Assembly (NCBI GenBank): GCA_963778375.1
Contig: CAVZTX010000022.1
Span: 73,890-137,889 of the forward strand
Source: CAVZTX01 sp963778375
GTDB taxonomy: Bacteria; Chloroflexota; Ktedonobacteria; Ktedonobacterales; Ktedonobacteraceae
DNA: 64,000 nt
Reading direction: 5' to 3'
Made by a program: the position numbers and the translations under genes. Numbering within the stretch: position 1 is the stretch's first letter; the number at the start of each line of letters is the position of its first letter. This document shows positions 17,446 to 25,507 of the stretch, piece by piece. The notes beneath the pieces were generated by a model. That model had not been told where the DNA came from and did not search any database. It saw only the letters and a program-made list of their open reading frames with translations.

Positions 17446-18327
17446 ATGGCGAAAAATACTTCTGAGGTTGCCGATGTGCAGGATCGGCACGTAGCACATG
17501 TCATTCACTATAACCTAAGTTACATTCTTCAGGGTGCTGAACATGGTACAGATGGAGCGATAATCTTGCTCCATGATATTCCCGCTGGGGCGTTTGCCTG
17601 GCAAAACGTTCTGCCGCAACTTGCTAGCGCAAATCGGGCGGTCTATGCCATTGATATGCTTGGCTATGGCCTCTCAGAACATCCCTGGCCTGCGGATACT
17701 TCCATTTGGGGACAGGCCGATTGCCTGGAAATGATGTTCGATGAACTCAATCTCACGAATATTATATTGGTCGGGCATGGAGTTGGTGGCGGTGTCGCGC
17801 AGGTGCTGGCAACGCGCCTAAGTAGGGAGCGTGTGGCAGCACTGGTACTGATTGATACGATCTGCTACGAGCATAGCTTTGCACCGAACTGGCCTCTGCC
17901 GGATATGCAAAAGAACCAGGACCCCGATGCACCGAAACATATCAAGCTCGAAGACATGATCCAGAACTTGCGCTCAACCCTGCCAAACGGAGTCCATGAT
18001 AGCAAGCAATTCGATAACGACGCAATGAACGACTATGTGAGTCCCTGGAATAGCGAGATTGGCAAGGAGGTGCTTTTCCAGCATATCCGCCTGTTGATTC
18101 CGAGCTATTCTAATTCTGTGGCATCTGACCTGAAGGTTATGCACAAGCCGACGCTGATCATTTGGGGCGAACTTGATCAGCAGATGCCGCTCAAACTTGC
18201 ACAACGCCTGCATCGTGATATACCGGAATCACACCTGGTAATTATCCCTGGAGCAGGTCACTTGATTTTATTTGACGCACCTGGAGCTGTGGCGAGTGCG
18301 CTGGCGGATTTTGTGGGAAGACTGTAG
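17446..18327 (+). CDS. Alpha/beta-fold hydrolase lacking the nucleophile
   Basis: A 293-residue alpha/beta hydrolase-fold protein. The oxyanion region is LLHDIPAGAFAWQN and the strand-5 elbow is ILVGHGVGGGVAQ. In this family the elbow is G-H-Nu-x-G; here the nucleophile position is Gly instead of Ser or Asp. The acid (WGELDQQMP) and the catalytic His (PGAGHLILFD) are present. It could be non-hydrolytic or use another chemistry. The start at 17446 is favoured by AGAGAGGG 7 bp upstream over ATG 17419. It is monocistronic. Confidence 0.85.
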   Translation: MAKNTSEVADVQDRHVAHVIHYNLSYILQGAEHGTDGAIILLHDIPAGAFAWQNVLPQLASANRAVYAIDMLGYGLSEHPWPADTSIWGQADCLEMMFDELNLTNIILVGHGVGGGVAQVLATRLSRERVAALVLIDTICYEHSFAPNWPLPDMQKNQDPDAPKHIKLEDMIQNLRSTLPNGVHDSKQFDNDAMNDYVSPWNSEIGKEVLFQHIRLLIPSYSNSVASDLKVMHKPTLIIWGELDQQMPLKLAQRLHRDIPESHLVIIPGAGHLILFDAPGAVASALADFVGRL

Positions 18328-18402
18328 GTAAACAACAGGGTGGAGCAAACCTCGTAGGCGTTCATGGAAGCGTTAAAGGCGAGGGCCACTCAACCCAGGA
18401 GC

Positions 18403-18428
18403 GGGCGGACATAAAGTCCGCCCCTACA
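18403..18428 (+). repeat. GGGC...GCCCCTAC palindromic repeat
   Basis: GGGCGGAC-ATAAA-GTCCGCCC then CTACA: a perfect 8-bp stem, in the gap between the hydrolase gene and the convergent small gene. Confidence 0.75.
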
Positions 18429-18432
18429 GATA

Positions 18433-18699
18433 TTAGGAAGCTAATTTTACGTGGTTGTCATCCACGTGGGATGAGATAGGTTTGGTAATCCTTTTTAGGT
18501 GAGGTGCAAAGCCGCGCCTGGTCCGACTTTCTCGCTGGTAAGCTTCAGAGCAGCGATTGTACTCCTCCAGGAAAAGGATGTAGGAGTCGTACATTTGCTC
18601 AAGTGCCTGCAATGAAGCACCTTCTTGCTCTGCCATGACGAGGTCGTGCCACTGCTGCTGCATACGATTTTGAGCGTGTTCAAGCTCCGTTAAGGTCAT
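18433..18699 (-). CDS. Small helical protein of unknown function
   Basis: An 88-residue protein predicted to be a helical hairpin (LTELEHAQNRMQQQWHDLVM, then LEQMYDSYILFLEEYNRCSE) with a basic C-terminal tail. The start at 18699 is set by AGGAGG 6 bp upstream; a longer frame reaching 18756 runs into a repeat and is not supported. It lies downstream of and co-directional with the 18801 gene, with 101 bp and a repeat between, so cotranscription is possible. No family recognised. Confidence 0.7.
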   Translation of the reverse strand: MTLTELEHAQNRMQQQWHDLVMAEQEGASLQALEQMYDSYILFLEEYNRCSEAYQRESRTRRGFAPHLKRITKPISSHVDDNHVKLAS

Positions 18700-18745
18700 T
18701 GTATCTCCTCCTAGAAGGGTGAAACCTGTATGAGTAAGAGATCCT

Positions 18746-18770
18746 GGCACCCGCAAGGAGTGCCACTACA
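18746..18770 (+). repeat. GGCAC...GTGCCACTAC palindromic repeat
   Basis: A slightly decayed copy (GGCACCCGCAAGGAGTGCC then ACTACA) between two minus-strand genes. It again has CTACA on the plus strand. Confidence 0.65.
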
Positions 18771-18800
18771 TTTCGTAAATGGCACCACCCGGGTTAACTA

Positions 18801-19577
18801 TTAGGAGGCTTTGCGGCTCTGCCGGTACTCGATGCTGAGTTGCTGGATCAGCTCTCTGGCGCTGGCATAGCTCATTGTCTCCTGATTTTCAGGTTCAGGT
18901 CTGCCCAGGCTTTGACAGAGTTTACGAATGCTTGTCAATTGCTGTTCTGTAGCGGCGGCATCGGGTCCCTTTTCCTCAGTAGCTGCACCTGAGTTATGAC
19001 CGTTTCCATTGGTTTTGCCATTGCTGCTCAGGAGCGTTGGATGAACTGAGGCGAGGGGTCTACGGGCGCTGCCATTGCTATCGGATGATGGAATACTACG
19101 ATCTACGGGAGCGTCTACAATGCGGTGCTCTTCATTGAGTTCTGGCGCGAATTGTGTGCCGTATCCGAGCGCTGCTAAGGCACGTCCAATAGCTCCGGTT
19201 TCTGCTTTTTCAATGTAGTCGGGGAAGCTCGCTGCTTTCTCAGACTTTGTGCCCGTTGCCATACCCCCCTTACCATCTTTGACGACAGCCCGGAAGAGGG
19301 CAAAGCCATTTGCACGCTTGACTACTTTTTCACTACGCCGTGTTTCGCTGTTCCAGGCAAACGTCTCTTCCTCGGTTTCGCGATCAAGATCGAGCTGAAC
19401 TATTTCGGTCTCAATGGTGCCTTCTGGACATACATCACGGAACCAGACGAGACGCCACTGGACTGGAAGATAATCGGCGGCACCGCCTTTGTTCTTGATC
19501 TGCATTACATGATCGTTAGGGTTGAAGGTGCGGAGACGCTGCTCATCACGGTCATTCTGGTTCATTTGTTCATTCAT
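18801..19577 (-). CDS. Putative Rad52/ERF-like ssDNA-annealing protein
   Basis: A 258-residue soluble protein. The N-terminal 125 residues form a compact alpha/beta domain ending in EKAETGAIGRALAALGYGT, a motif typical of phage-type single-strand annealing proteins of the ERF/Rad52/DdrA group. A Ser/Asn/Gly-rich linker follows, then a small helical C-terminal domain (QLTSIRKLCQSLGRPEPEN). It would bind and anneal single-stranded DNA in repair. It has a near-consensus sigma-70 promoter and an inverted repeat over the predicted transcription start, suggesting damage- or repressor-controlled expression. AGAGGAG sets the ATG at 19577. The family assignment is inference. Confidence 0.65.
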   Translation of the reverse strand: MNEQMNQNDRDEQRLRTFNPNDHVMQIKNKGGAADYLPVQWRLVWFRDVCPEGTIETEIVQLDLDRETEEETFAWNSETRRSEKVVKRANGFALFRAVVKDGKGGMATGTKSEKAASFPDYIEKAETGAIGRALAALGYGTQFAPELNEEHRIVDAPVDRSIPSSDSNGSARRPLASVHPTLLSSNGKTNGNGHNSGAATEEKGPDAAATEQQLTSIRKLCQSLGRPEPENQETMSYASARELIQQLSIEYRQSRKAS

Positions 19578-19613
19578 TGGACACTCCTCTTTGCTTATTT
19601 CACGTATGTTGTC

Positions 19614-19629
19614 TAGAATTTTTGTTCTA
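19614..19629 (-). promoter_or_regulatory. Operator-like inverted repeat TAGAA-N6-TTCTA
   Basis: 5-bp arms spanning roughly +1 to +12 of the predicted 18801-gene transcript. On the gene strand it reads TAGAACAAAAATTCTA, which contains GAAC/ATTC, near the Gram-positive LexA box GAAC-N4-GTTC. The position fits a repressor site. Confidence 0.45.
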
Positions 19630-19631
19630 AC

Positions 19632-19660
19632 ATTATACCCTGTGTAACCGATTACGTCAA
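19632..19660 (-). promoter_or_regulatory. Sigma-70 promoter of the ssDNA-annealing gene
   Basis: On the minus strand TTGACG (19660-19655), a 17-bp spacer, then TATAAT (19637-19632). It is the best consensus promoter I noticed in the window, 55 bp upstream of the start codon. Confidence 0.8.
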
Positions 19661-19798
19661 GTAGGGTTATTGATAAATTCTTTTTGAGATGCCAAAAGAA
19701 GGTAAGTTAAACGGAATGTCTGCCCATCTCTGCATGTTGTATTATGTACGTAGTAGTACTCAGTGTATGAGCAAAAGCAAGCATGACAGGTGAAGACG

Positions 19799-20635
19799 AT
19801 GAATTCCACAACTATTTACAATGAGATTCAGGCAGCGTTGCAGCGGGGAGAACGGATTGCGGTAGCTACTGTTGTCAAAACTGTGGGAGCTGCTCCTTGT
19901 GGGGTGGGAACCAAGATGTTGGTAAGATCTGATGGCATGACAAGTGGGAGTTTTTCGGGGCCGAATACTGATGGGCGAGTGGCGCAACTGGGAATGCAGG
20001 CGCTGCGTGAAGGACGTTCGTACGCTACACATCTGCATCTGGATGCTGATCAGGGCGAAGCGGTTGGGAGTTGTGGAGCAACGCTTGAGTTATTCATTGA
20101 TGTACTGCGCCCTGAACCCCGGCTGATTATTGCTGGAGCCGGCTATGTGGCTCAGTCGCTGGCCCGGTTAGCAAGCTCGCTTGACTTTCGCATTGTGGTG
20201 GTTGATGACCGGCGTGACCTGGCTAATCCACATGTGTTTGGTGACAAGGTACAACTCACCTTTGGAGATATACCGCAGACGATTCGTGAGTTGGAGCCGG
20301 ACGAAGCAAGCTGGATTGTTATCGTCACGCGCGGACACCATCTTGATAAGGATGCGCTGCGGGCGGCGCTGGAGACCAATGCCAATTATGTGGGGATGAT
20401 CGGCAGCCCTAGCAAGGTGAAACGCATCTTCCGGGATCTGCTTAATGAAGGCATGCCACGTGAACGCATAGCACAGGTTCACGCGCCGATTGGACTGGAC
20501 CTGGGAGCAGAGACGCCTGATGAAATCGCTTTGAGTATCGCTGCTGAGATGCTTATGATGCGAAAAAAGGCTAGCGGCGCTCCACTTAAGACGATGCACC
20601 AGCTATTAGAAGAAGAGATTCCTGTTGAGGGTTAA
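19799..20635 (+). CDS. XdhC/CoxI-family molybdenum-cofactor insertion protein
   Basis: A 278-281-residue protein. The N-terminal XdhC domain contains KTVGAAPCGVGTKMLV and the C-terminal Rossmann domain has IIAGAGYVAQSLARL and MIGSPSKVKRIFRDL. Family members bind molybdopterin and load sulfurated Mo cofactor into xanthine or CO dehydrogenase-type enzymes. No Mo-hydroxylase gene is adjacent, so its partner is elsewhere. ATG 19799 is preferred, with AGGTG 6 bp upstream; GTG 19790 is also possible. The gene is divergent from the ssDNA-annealing gene. Confidence 0.9.
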   Translation: MNSTTIYNEIQAALQRGERIAVATVVKTVGAAPCGVGTKMLVRSDGMTSGSFSGPNTDGRVAQLGMQALREGRSYATHLHLDADQGEAVGSCGATLELFIDVLRPEPRLIIAGAGYVAQSLARLASSLDFRIVVVDDRRDLANPHVFGDKVQLTFGDIPQTIRELEPDEASWIVIVTRGHHLDKDALRAALETNANYVGMIGSPSKVKRIFRDLLNEGMPRERIAQVHAPIGLDLGAETPDEIALSIAAEMLMMRKKASGAPLKTMHQLLEEEIPVEG

Positions 20636-20796
20636 CGTGCTTTTTGAAGTATGAGACGAGATATTTAACTTGAAAACCTGGCCTGGAAGAATGATAATAC
20701 CAAAGGGGTTTATTTTCTCCCCGAACAGTGGCACAAAATAAAATCGATACTGCGCACTTGAAACTCGCTTTTATAAAGCCATGAGAAGGATATCAT

Positions 20797-21747
20797 ATGT
20801 TCAGGCATCGTACCAGTGTTATATGTATCAGTGTATTTATTTGCCTCGTTTTACTTGCATCCTGTGGCTCACTCAACAAACCTGCTACTACTTATCCTGC
20901 CAGCACCCCCACTCCTACCATCCCCTTTGCCTCACCTTCACCTACTGGAAGCAGCACAATCGATACAACACCGACCCATTATACGCGCACGGTGGTGCTG
21001 AAGGGAGTGGGGCGACCAGATGATTTGGCCTTCGATCAGCAGGGACGTTTGTTATTCAGTGACTTCTACAATGGAACAGTCAGCCGCTTGAATGCTGATG
21101 GATCGGTTACGGTACTTATCAGTGGACTAGCAGGGCCGGAAGGTATTGTAGTTCTATCAGATGGTACGATGATTATTGCGGAACAGCGCACCAATCGCAT
21201 TCTCTCCGTTGCACCTGGATCAAAATCCGCAATTGTACTGCGGACATTGCCGGGGACGCCGAGTACGGCACAGTGTAAAGATGGCGTTGATGGCATCGCT
21301 CTAGACCCTACCACAAACACGATTATTGTGCCAGATAGCCCGATTGGGAACGTCTACCGCATGAGCCTAGATGGGAAAATACTGACTTTGTTGGCATCAG
21401 GTATTGTGCGACCGGTGGGAGCGGCGGTCGATGCGCAGGGAACGATCTATGTTGCCGATGAGTGTGGTGGTGCGTTGTGGACTATTTCCACAACGGGAAA
21501 GCTGACGCATATGGGAGGTTTTGGTATGTTGGATGATGTAGCCTTCGATTCTCATGGCAATGTGCTTGTTACTGATCTAAAACCCTCAATCCATGCGCTT
21601 ATTCGAGTACGCCTTACAACTGGCAAGCATGAGACGCTGGCGAGTGCAGGGTTCATTGAGCCACAAGGACTGGTAGTTGATGCAAATGACGACATTTTCG
21701 TTTCGGATGATTACGCGAATATTATTGTGGAGTATAAACCGTCATGA
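20797..21747 (+). CDS. NHL/SMP-30-type beta-propeller lipoprotein
   Basis: A 316-residue exported protein. The N terminus is a lipoprotein signal peptide with lipobox LLASC, followed by a Thr/Pro/Ser-rich tether and a six-bladed propeller made of repeats such as PDDLAFDQQGRLLFSDF and PQGLVVDANDDIFVSDD. Such propellers bind ligands or act as lactonases; the function here is unknown. GAAGGA precedes the ATG. Its last 4 bp overlap the start of the CoA-transferase gene, so it heads that operon. Confidence 0.85.
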   Translation: MFRHRTSVICISVFICLVLLASCGSLNKPATTYPASTPTPTIPFASPSPTGSSTIDTTPTHYTRTVVLKGVGRPDDLAFDQQGRLLFSDFYNGTVSRLNADGSVTVLISGLAGPEGIVVLSDGTMIIAEQRTNRILSVAPGSKSAIVLRTLPGTPSTAQCKDGVDGIALDPTTNTIIVPDSPIGNVYRMSLDGKILTLLASGIVRPVGAAVDAQGTIYVADECGGALWTISTTGKLTHMGGFGMLDDVAFDSHGNVLVTDLKPSIHALIRVRLTTGKHETLASAGFIEPQGLVVDANDDIFVSDDYANIIVEYKPS

Positions 21748-22658
21748 GTAAGCTTACATCTATGGCCGAAGCAATAGAACGGTATGTACCGGATGGATCG
21801 TCGGTTGCGTTGGGGTTGGCGTTGGAACCGCTCATTCCGTTTGCGGCGGGATATGAGATCATCCGTCAGCAACGACGCGATTTGACCTTGATCGGGCCCA
21901 TTTCGGACATTTTGTTCGATCAATTGATTGGCGCTGGTTGTGTTGAGAAGATTAAGGCGGCATGGGTCGGCAATGTCAGCGAAGGGCTTGCCCACTGCTA
22001 CCGTCGTGCTATCGAGCATGGCATCCCACGAGCAATTGTGACTGAGGAGCATAGTAATTTTACGATTGGCCTGGCATTGCTGGCGGCGAGCCTGGGTTCT
22101 CCTTACATACCAACACGCACATTGCTGGGCAGCGATATTCCACGTCAGAATCCGACGTTTCGCCAGGAATCTTCACCGTTGGATGGAACGCCTTTGTTGC
22201 TAGTGCCCGCAGTTCGTCCCGATGTTACGATTATTCATGTGCAGCGCAGCGACGAAGAGGGCAATGCTCACCTGTGGGGCAATATAGGCATATGTGAGGA
22301 GGCAATGCTTGCGGCACGCGATGTGATCCTGACTACCGAGGAAATTGTATCGCGAGAGGTTATTTTGAGCGATCCAAACCGCGTACTGGGGCCAGCATTC
22401 AAGGTGCGGGCGGTTGTGCATGAGCCTTGGGGAGCACATCCTTCAACCGTGCAGGGCTACTACAATCGCGATCACGCGTTTTATCATGAGTATCACCAGC
22501 GGACACGCACACTGGAGGGCTACCAGGACTGGCTTGACGAGTGGGTGTTGAGGCTGCCGACACGTGCAGAGTATATAGAGAAGCTGGGTGAGGAACGCTT
22601 ACGCAGCCTGGGCGTCAAAGAGCACCGCTATGCAGTTCAAGTGGATTATGGATATTGA
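21744..22658 (+). CDS. CoA-transferase subunit A (IpdA/GctA-like)
   Basis: A 304-residue subunit of a class-I CoA-transferase. Features are the glycine-rich start (DGSSVALGLALEPLIPFAAG), AIVTEEHSNFTIGL and the long C-terminal helical part. It pairs with the gene at 22670. Related heterodimers act on 3-oxoacids, glutaconate, or, as IpdAB, open steroid ring remnants; which applies here is not visible. It overlaps the lipoprotein gene by 4 bp (ATGA), indicating translational coupling. Confidence 0.85.
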   Translation: MSKLTSMAEAIERYVPDGSSVALGLALEPLIPFAAGYEIIRQQRRDLTLIGPISDILFDQLIGAGCVEKIKAAWVGNVSEGLAHCYRRAIEHGIPRAIVTEEHSNFTIGLALLAASLGSPYIPTRTLLGSDIPRQNPTFRQESSPLDGTPLLLVPAVRPDVTIIHVQRSDEEGNAHLWGNIGICEEAMLAARDVILTTEEIVSREVILSDPNRVLGPAFKVRAVVHEPWGAHPSTVQGYYNRDHAFYHEYHQRTRTLEGYQDWLDEWVLRLPTRAEYIEKLGEERLRSLGVKEHRYAVQVDYGY

Positions 22659-22669
22659 GGAGGCGCATC

Positions 22670-23449
22670 ATGGAGTATACGGCGAGAGAATTGATGGTTG
22701 TCTGTGCGGCAAGGCAGATACGCGATAATGAACATGTATTTGTTGGTATGCGTCTGCCCCTGATCGCGTTTGCTCTGGCAAAACGCACGCATGCACCTCA
22801 TTGTGTAGGATTGTTCGAGACCGGTATTCTGCGTGACGAGCCTTCGGCAGAATTGCTTTATACGATGGGCGATGCTCCAAATATTACGGGATCATTATGG
22901 ACTACGCATACAATCACACTGATGGGTCTGATGGCCGAAGGAGAAGTGCAGCTAGGGTTTATTGGCGGTGCAGAGGTTGATCGCTACGGGAACCTGAATA
23001 CGTCCATGATTGGGGATTGGAAGCATCCTTCCGTACGTTTACCAGGGAGCGGCGGAGGTGGGGATATTGCCTCTTTATCGCAGCGGCTGGCGATTATCAT
23101 GCAGCATGACCGTCACCGGCTGCGTGAACGAGTAGACTTTGTGACCAGTCCCGGTTATGGCTATCCCGACGAACATGGGTTGGCTGGCGAGGGATGGCGC
23201 AAACGAGTCGGGTTGCCACGAGGTGGTCCCGCTGCGCTGATTACGACGCTGGCGGTTTTTACGTTTGATCGTGAGAATGGCGAGGCAATGCTCTCGTCCT
23301 ACCATCCTGGTACGACAATTGAGCAGGTGCAGGAGCAGACGGGCTGGCCGCTGAGGTTGGCTTCTGATTGCGCGGAGACGGTGCTACCGAGTGAGGATGA
23401 GTTGAGGGTTATTAGGGAGTGCGATCCAAAGGGTGTGTGGACGAGGTAA
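22670..23449 (+). CDS. CoA-transferase subunit B (IpdB/GctB-like)
   Basis: A 259-residue partner of the preceding subunit. GLFETGILRDEP carries a Glu at the position of the catalytic glutamate that forms the CoA thioester in this family, and RLPGSGGGGDIAS is the characteristic Gly-rich loop. The start ATG 22670 is fixed by GAGGAGG inside 22657-22663; the gap from subunit A is 11 bp. It is part of the same operon as the hydratase and thiolase downstream. Confidence 0.85.
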   Translation: MEYTARELMVVCAARQIRDNEHVFVGMRLPLIAFALAKRTHAPHCVGLFETGILRDEPSAELLYTMGDAPNITGSLWTTHTITLMGLMAEGEVQLGFIGGAEVDRYGNLNTSMIGDWKHPSVRLPGSGGGGDIASLSQRLAIIMQHDRHRLRERVDFVTSPGYGYPDEHGLAGEGWRKRVGLPRGGPAALITTLAVFTFDRENGEAMLSSYHPGTTIEQVQEQTGWPLRLASDCAETVLPSEDELRVIRECDPKGVWTR

Positions 23450-23522
23450 AGAGAAAGGGTGATATACTACAATCATAAACCGCGTATCTTGATGGGCAAC
23501 GCATATATTTACGAGGAGAAGT

Positions 23523-24302
23523 ATGCCAGTAGAATACCAATTCATTTTAGTTGAGCGCGATGGACGCGTCGGCATTGTGACGCTGAACCGTCCCAAAGAA
23601 TTGAATGCGCTTAATAATCAGCTTGTGAGTGAGCTTGCTAGCGCATTGGAGGAGTTTGATCGCGATAAGGAGATCCGTTGTATTGTTATCACAGGGGCAG
23701 GGGAAAAGGCTTTTGCTGCCGGGGCAGATATCAAGCAGATGTCGGACAAGTCACCGATCCAGATGATGCTTGGCGAATTCGAAGCGTGGGGGAGCATTCG
23801 GCGCATTCATACGCCAATGATCGCGGCGGTTGGTGGGTACGCGCTTGGTGGGGGCTGCGAACTGGCGATGCATTGCGATATGATCGTGGCATCAGAGAAT
23901 GCGCGATTTGGGCAACCGGAGATTTTGCTTGGAATTATTCCTGGAGCAGGTGGCACGCAGCGTTTGGCACGTACGCTAGGTAAGTATAAGGCAATGGAGA
24001 TGGTTTTGACGGGTGCTCAATTCAGCGCACAGGAGATGGCGGCACATGGGCTTGTGAACCGCGTCGTGCCGAAGGGCGAACACCTGAATGAGGCGATAAA
24101 GCTGGCGAGAGAGGTTGCCGAGCGGGCACCAATTGCCGCACGCCTGGCAAAAGATGCCGTGCTGGCCGCTTTCGAGACCCCATTGGAAGAGGGCCTTGAG
24201 CTAGAACGTAAGAATTTCTTCTTGCTCTTCTCTACCGAAGATATGCGCGAGGGCACGCGCGCCTTTATAGAGAAACGCAAAGCAGAGTTTCAAGGGAGAT
24301 AA
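23523..24302 (+). CDS. Enoyl-CoA hydratase/isomerase family protein
   Basis: A 259-residue crotonase that hydrates trans-2-enoyl-CoA in beta-oxidation or ring-degradation pathways. The oxyanion-hole residues sit in AAGADIKQM and GGYALGGGCELAMHCD; the catalytic Glu region is PEILLGIIPGAGGTQRL, with both Glu positions of classical hydratases present. ATG has GAGGAGAA upstream. The 73-bp gap after subunit B contains GATATACTACAATC, a possible internal promoter. The thiolase follows 4 bp later. Confidence 0.92.
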   Translation: MPVEYQFILVERDGRVGIVTLNRPKELNALNNQLVSELASALEEFDRDKEIRCIVITGAGEKAFAAGADIKQMSDKSPIQMMLGEFEAWGSIRRIHTPMIAAVGGYALGGGCELAMHCDMIVASENARFGQPEILLGIIPGAGGTQRLARTLGKYKAMEMVLTGAQFSAQEMAAHGLVNRVVPKGEHLNEAIKLAREVAERAPIAARLAKDAVLAAFETPLEEGLELERKNFFLLFSTEDMREGTRAFIEKRKAEFQGR

Positions 24303-24306
24303 CGCC

Positions 24307-25503
24307 ATGGAAGATGCGGTTATCCTGTCGGCGGTTCGTACGCCTATCGGGCGTTACGCGGGGAGCCTCAAGGATGTACGTCCAGATGATCTTGCCGCAA
24401 TGGTGATAGCCGAAGCTGTACGGCGAGCAAATGTTGATGCAGGCAGTATTGAAGATGTTATTCTTGGTTGCGCAAACCAGGCTGGCGAGGATAATCGCAA
24501 TGTGGCACGTATGGCGCTACTGCTGGCGGGTTTACCTATACAGGTTGCGGGACAGACGGTCAACCGACTCTGCGGATCGGGCTTGCAAGCCGTGAACAGC
24601 GCTGCCCAGGCTATTTCGACGGGTATGGGTGATACCTTTGTAGCCGGGGGCGTGGAGAGCATGACACGGGCGCCATTTGTCGTGGGCAAGGCGGATAGCG
24701 CCTTTAGCCGCAACATCAATCTGCAAGATACGACGCTGGGCTGGCGTTTTATCAATTCACGTTTGTCGGCGGTGCATCATCCATATAGTATGGGGGAGAC
24801 GGCTGAGAATGTCGCAGAGCGCTATGAAATTAGTCGCGCCGACCAGGATGCTTACGCATTGCGCAGCCATCAACGTGCGGTTGCGGCACAGCAAAGTGGA
24901 CGGTTTGCGACTGAGTTGATGGTGGTGACGATTCCGCAAAAGAAGGGTGAGGCGGTGATGGTGGCGTTGGACGAGCAGCCACGGCCAGATACAACGCTAG
25001 AGAAACTCGCAGCGCTGAAACCTGCTTTCCGTAAAGATGGAAGTGTGACGGCGGGCAATTCATCCGGCATCAACGATGGGGCAGCGGCTCTGGTAATGAT
25101 GTCACGCAGCCGTGCCCAGGCGTTAGGATTGCAACCGCGCGCGAGAATTGTTGCATCTGCGGTTGCGGGCGTTGACCCGGCATATATGGGGTTAGGGCCT
25201 ATTCCTGCAACGCGCAAGGTTTTGCAGCGTGCGGGATTGAGCATCAGAGATATGGATCTGATCGAGCTAAACGAGGCATTTGCGGTCCAGGTCTTGCAGT
25301 GTGCGCGCGAATTGGAGATTGACGAGGAGAAGCTGAACGTCAATGGTGGAGCTATCGCGCTGGGGCATCCGTTGGGGTGTAGTGGAGCTCGGCTCGTGGT
25401 GACGTTGCTGCATGAATTAGAGAGACGAGGTGGACGTTACGGGTTGGCGACGATGTGCATTGGGGTGGGACAAGGAATTGCGACCATTATTGAGAGGATT
25501 TGA
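24307..25503 (+). CDS. Acetyl-CoA acyltransferase (thiolase)
   Basis: A 398-residue thiolase, PcaF/FadA type, cleaving 3-oxoacyl-CoA with CoA. All three catalytic signatures are present: nucleophile Cys in NRLCGSGLQAVNS, His in GGAIALGHPLGCSG and the second Cys in MCIGVGQG. Four bp separate it from the hydratase. With the CoA-transferase pair it would complete a route in which a 3-oxoacid is activated and cleaved. It ends 5 bp from the convergent RNase D gene. Confidence 0.95.
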   Translation: MEDAVILSAVRTPIGRYAGSLKDVRPDDLAAMVIAEAVRRANVDAGSIEDVILGCANQAGEDNRNVARMALLLAGLPIQVAGQTVNRLCGSGLQAVNSAAQAISTGMGDTFVAGGVESMTRAPFVVGKADSAFSRNINLQDTTLGWRFINSRLSAVHHPYSMGETAENVAERYEISRADQDAYALRSHQRAVAAQQSGRFATELMVVTIPQKKGEAVMVALDEQPRPDTTLEKLAALKPAFRKDGSVTAGNSSGINDGAAALVMMSRSRAQALGLQPRARIVASAVAGVDPAYMGLGPIPATRKVLQRAGLSIRDMDLIELNEAFAVQVLQCARELEIDEEKLNVNGGAIALGHPLGCSGARLVVTLLHELERRGGRYGLATMCIGVGQGIATIIERI

Positions 25504-25507
25504 ACGC

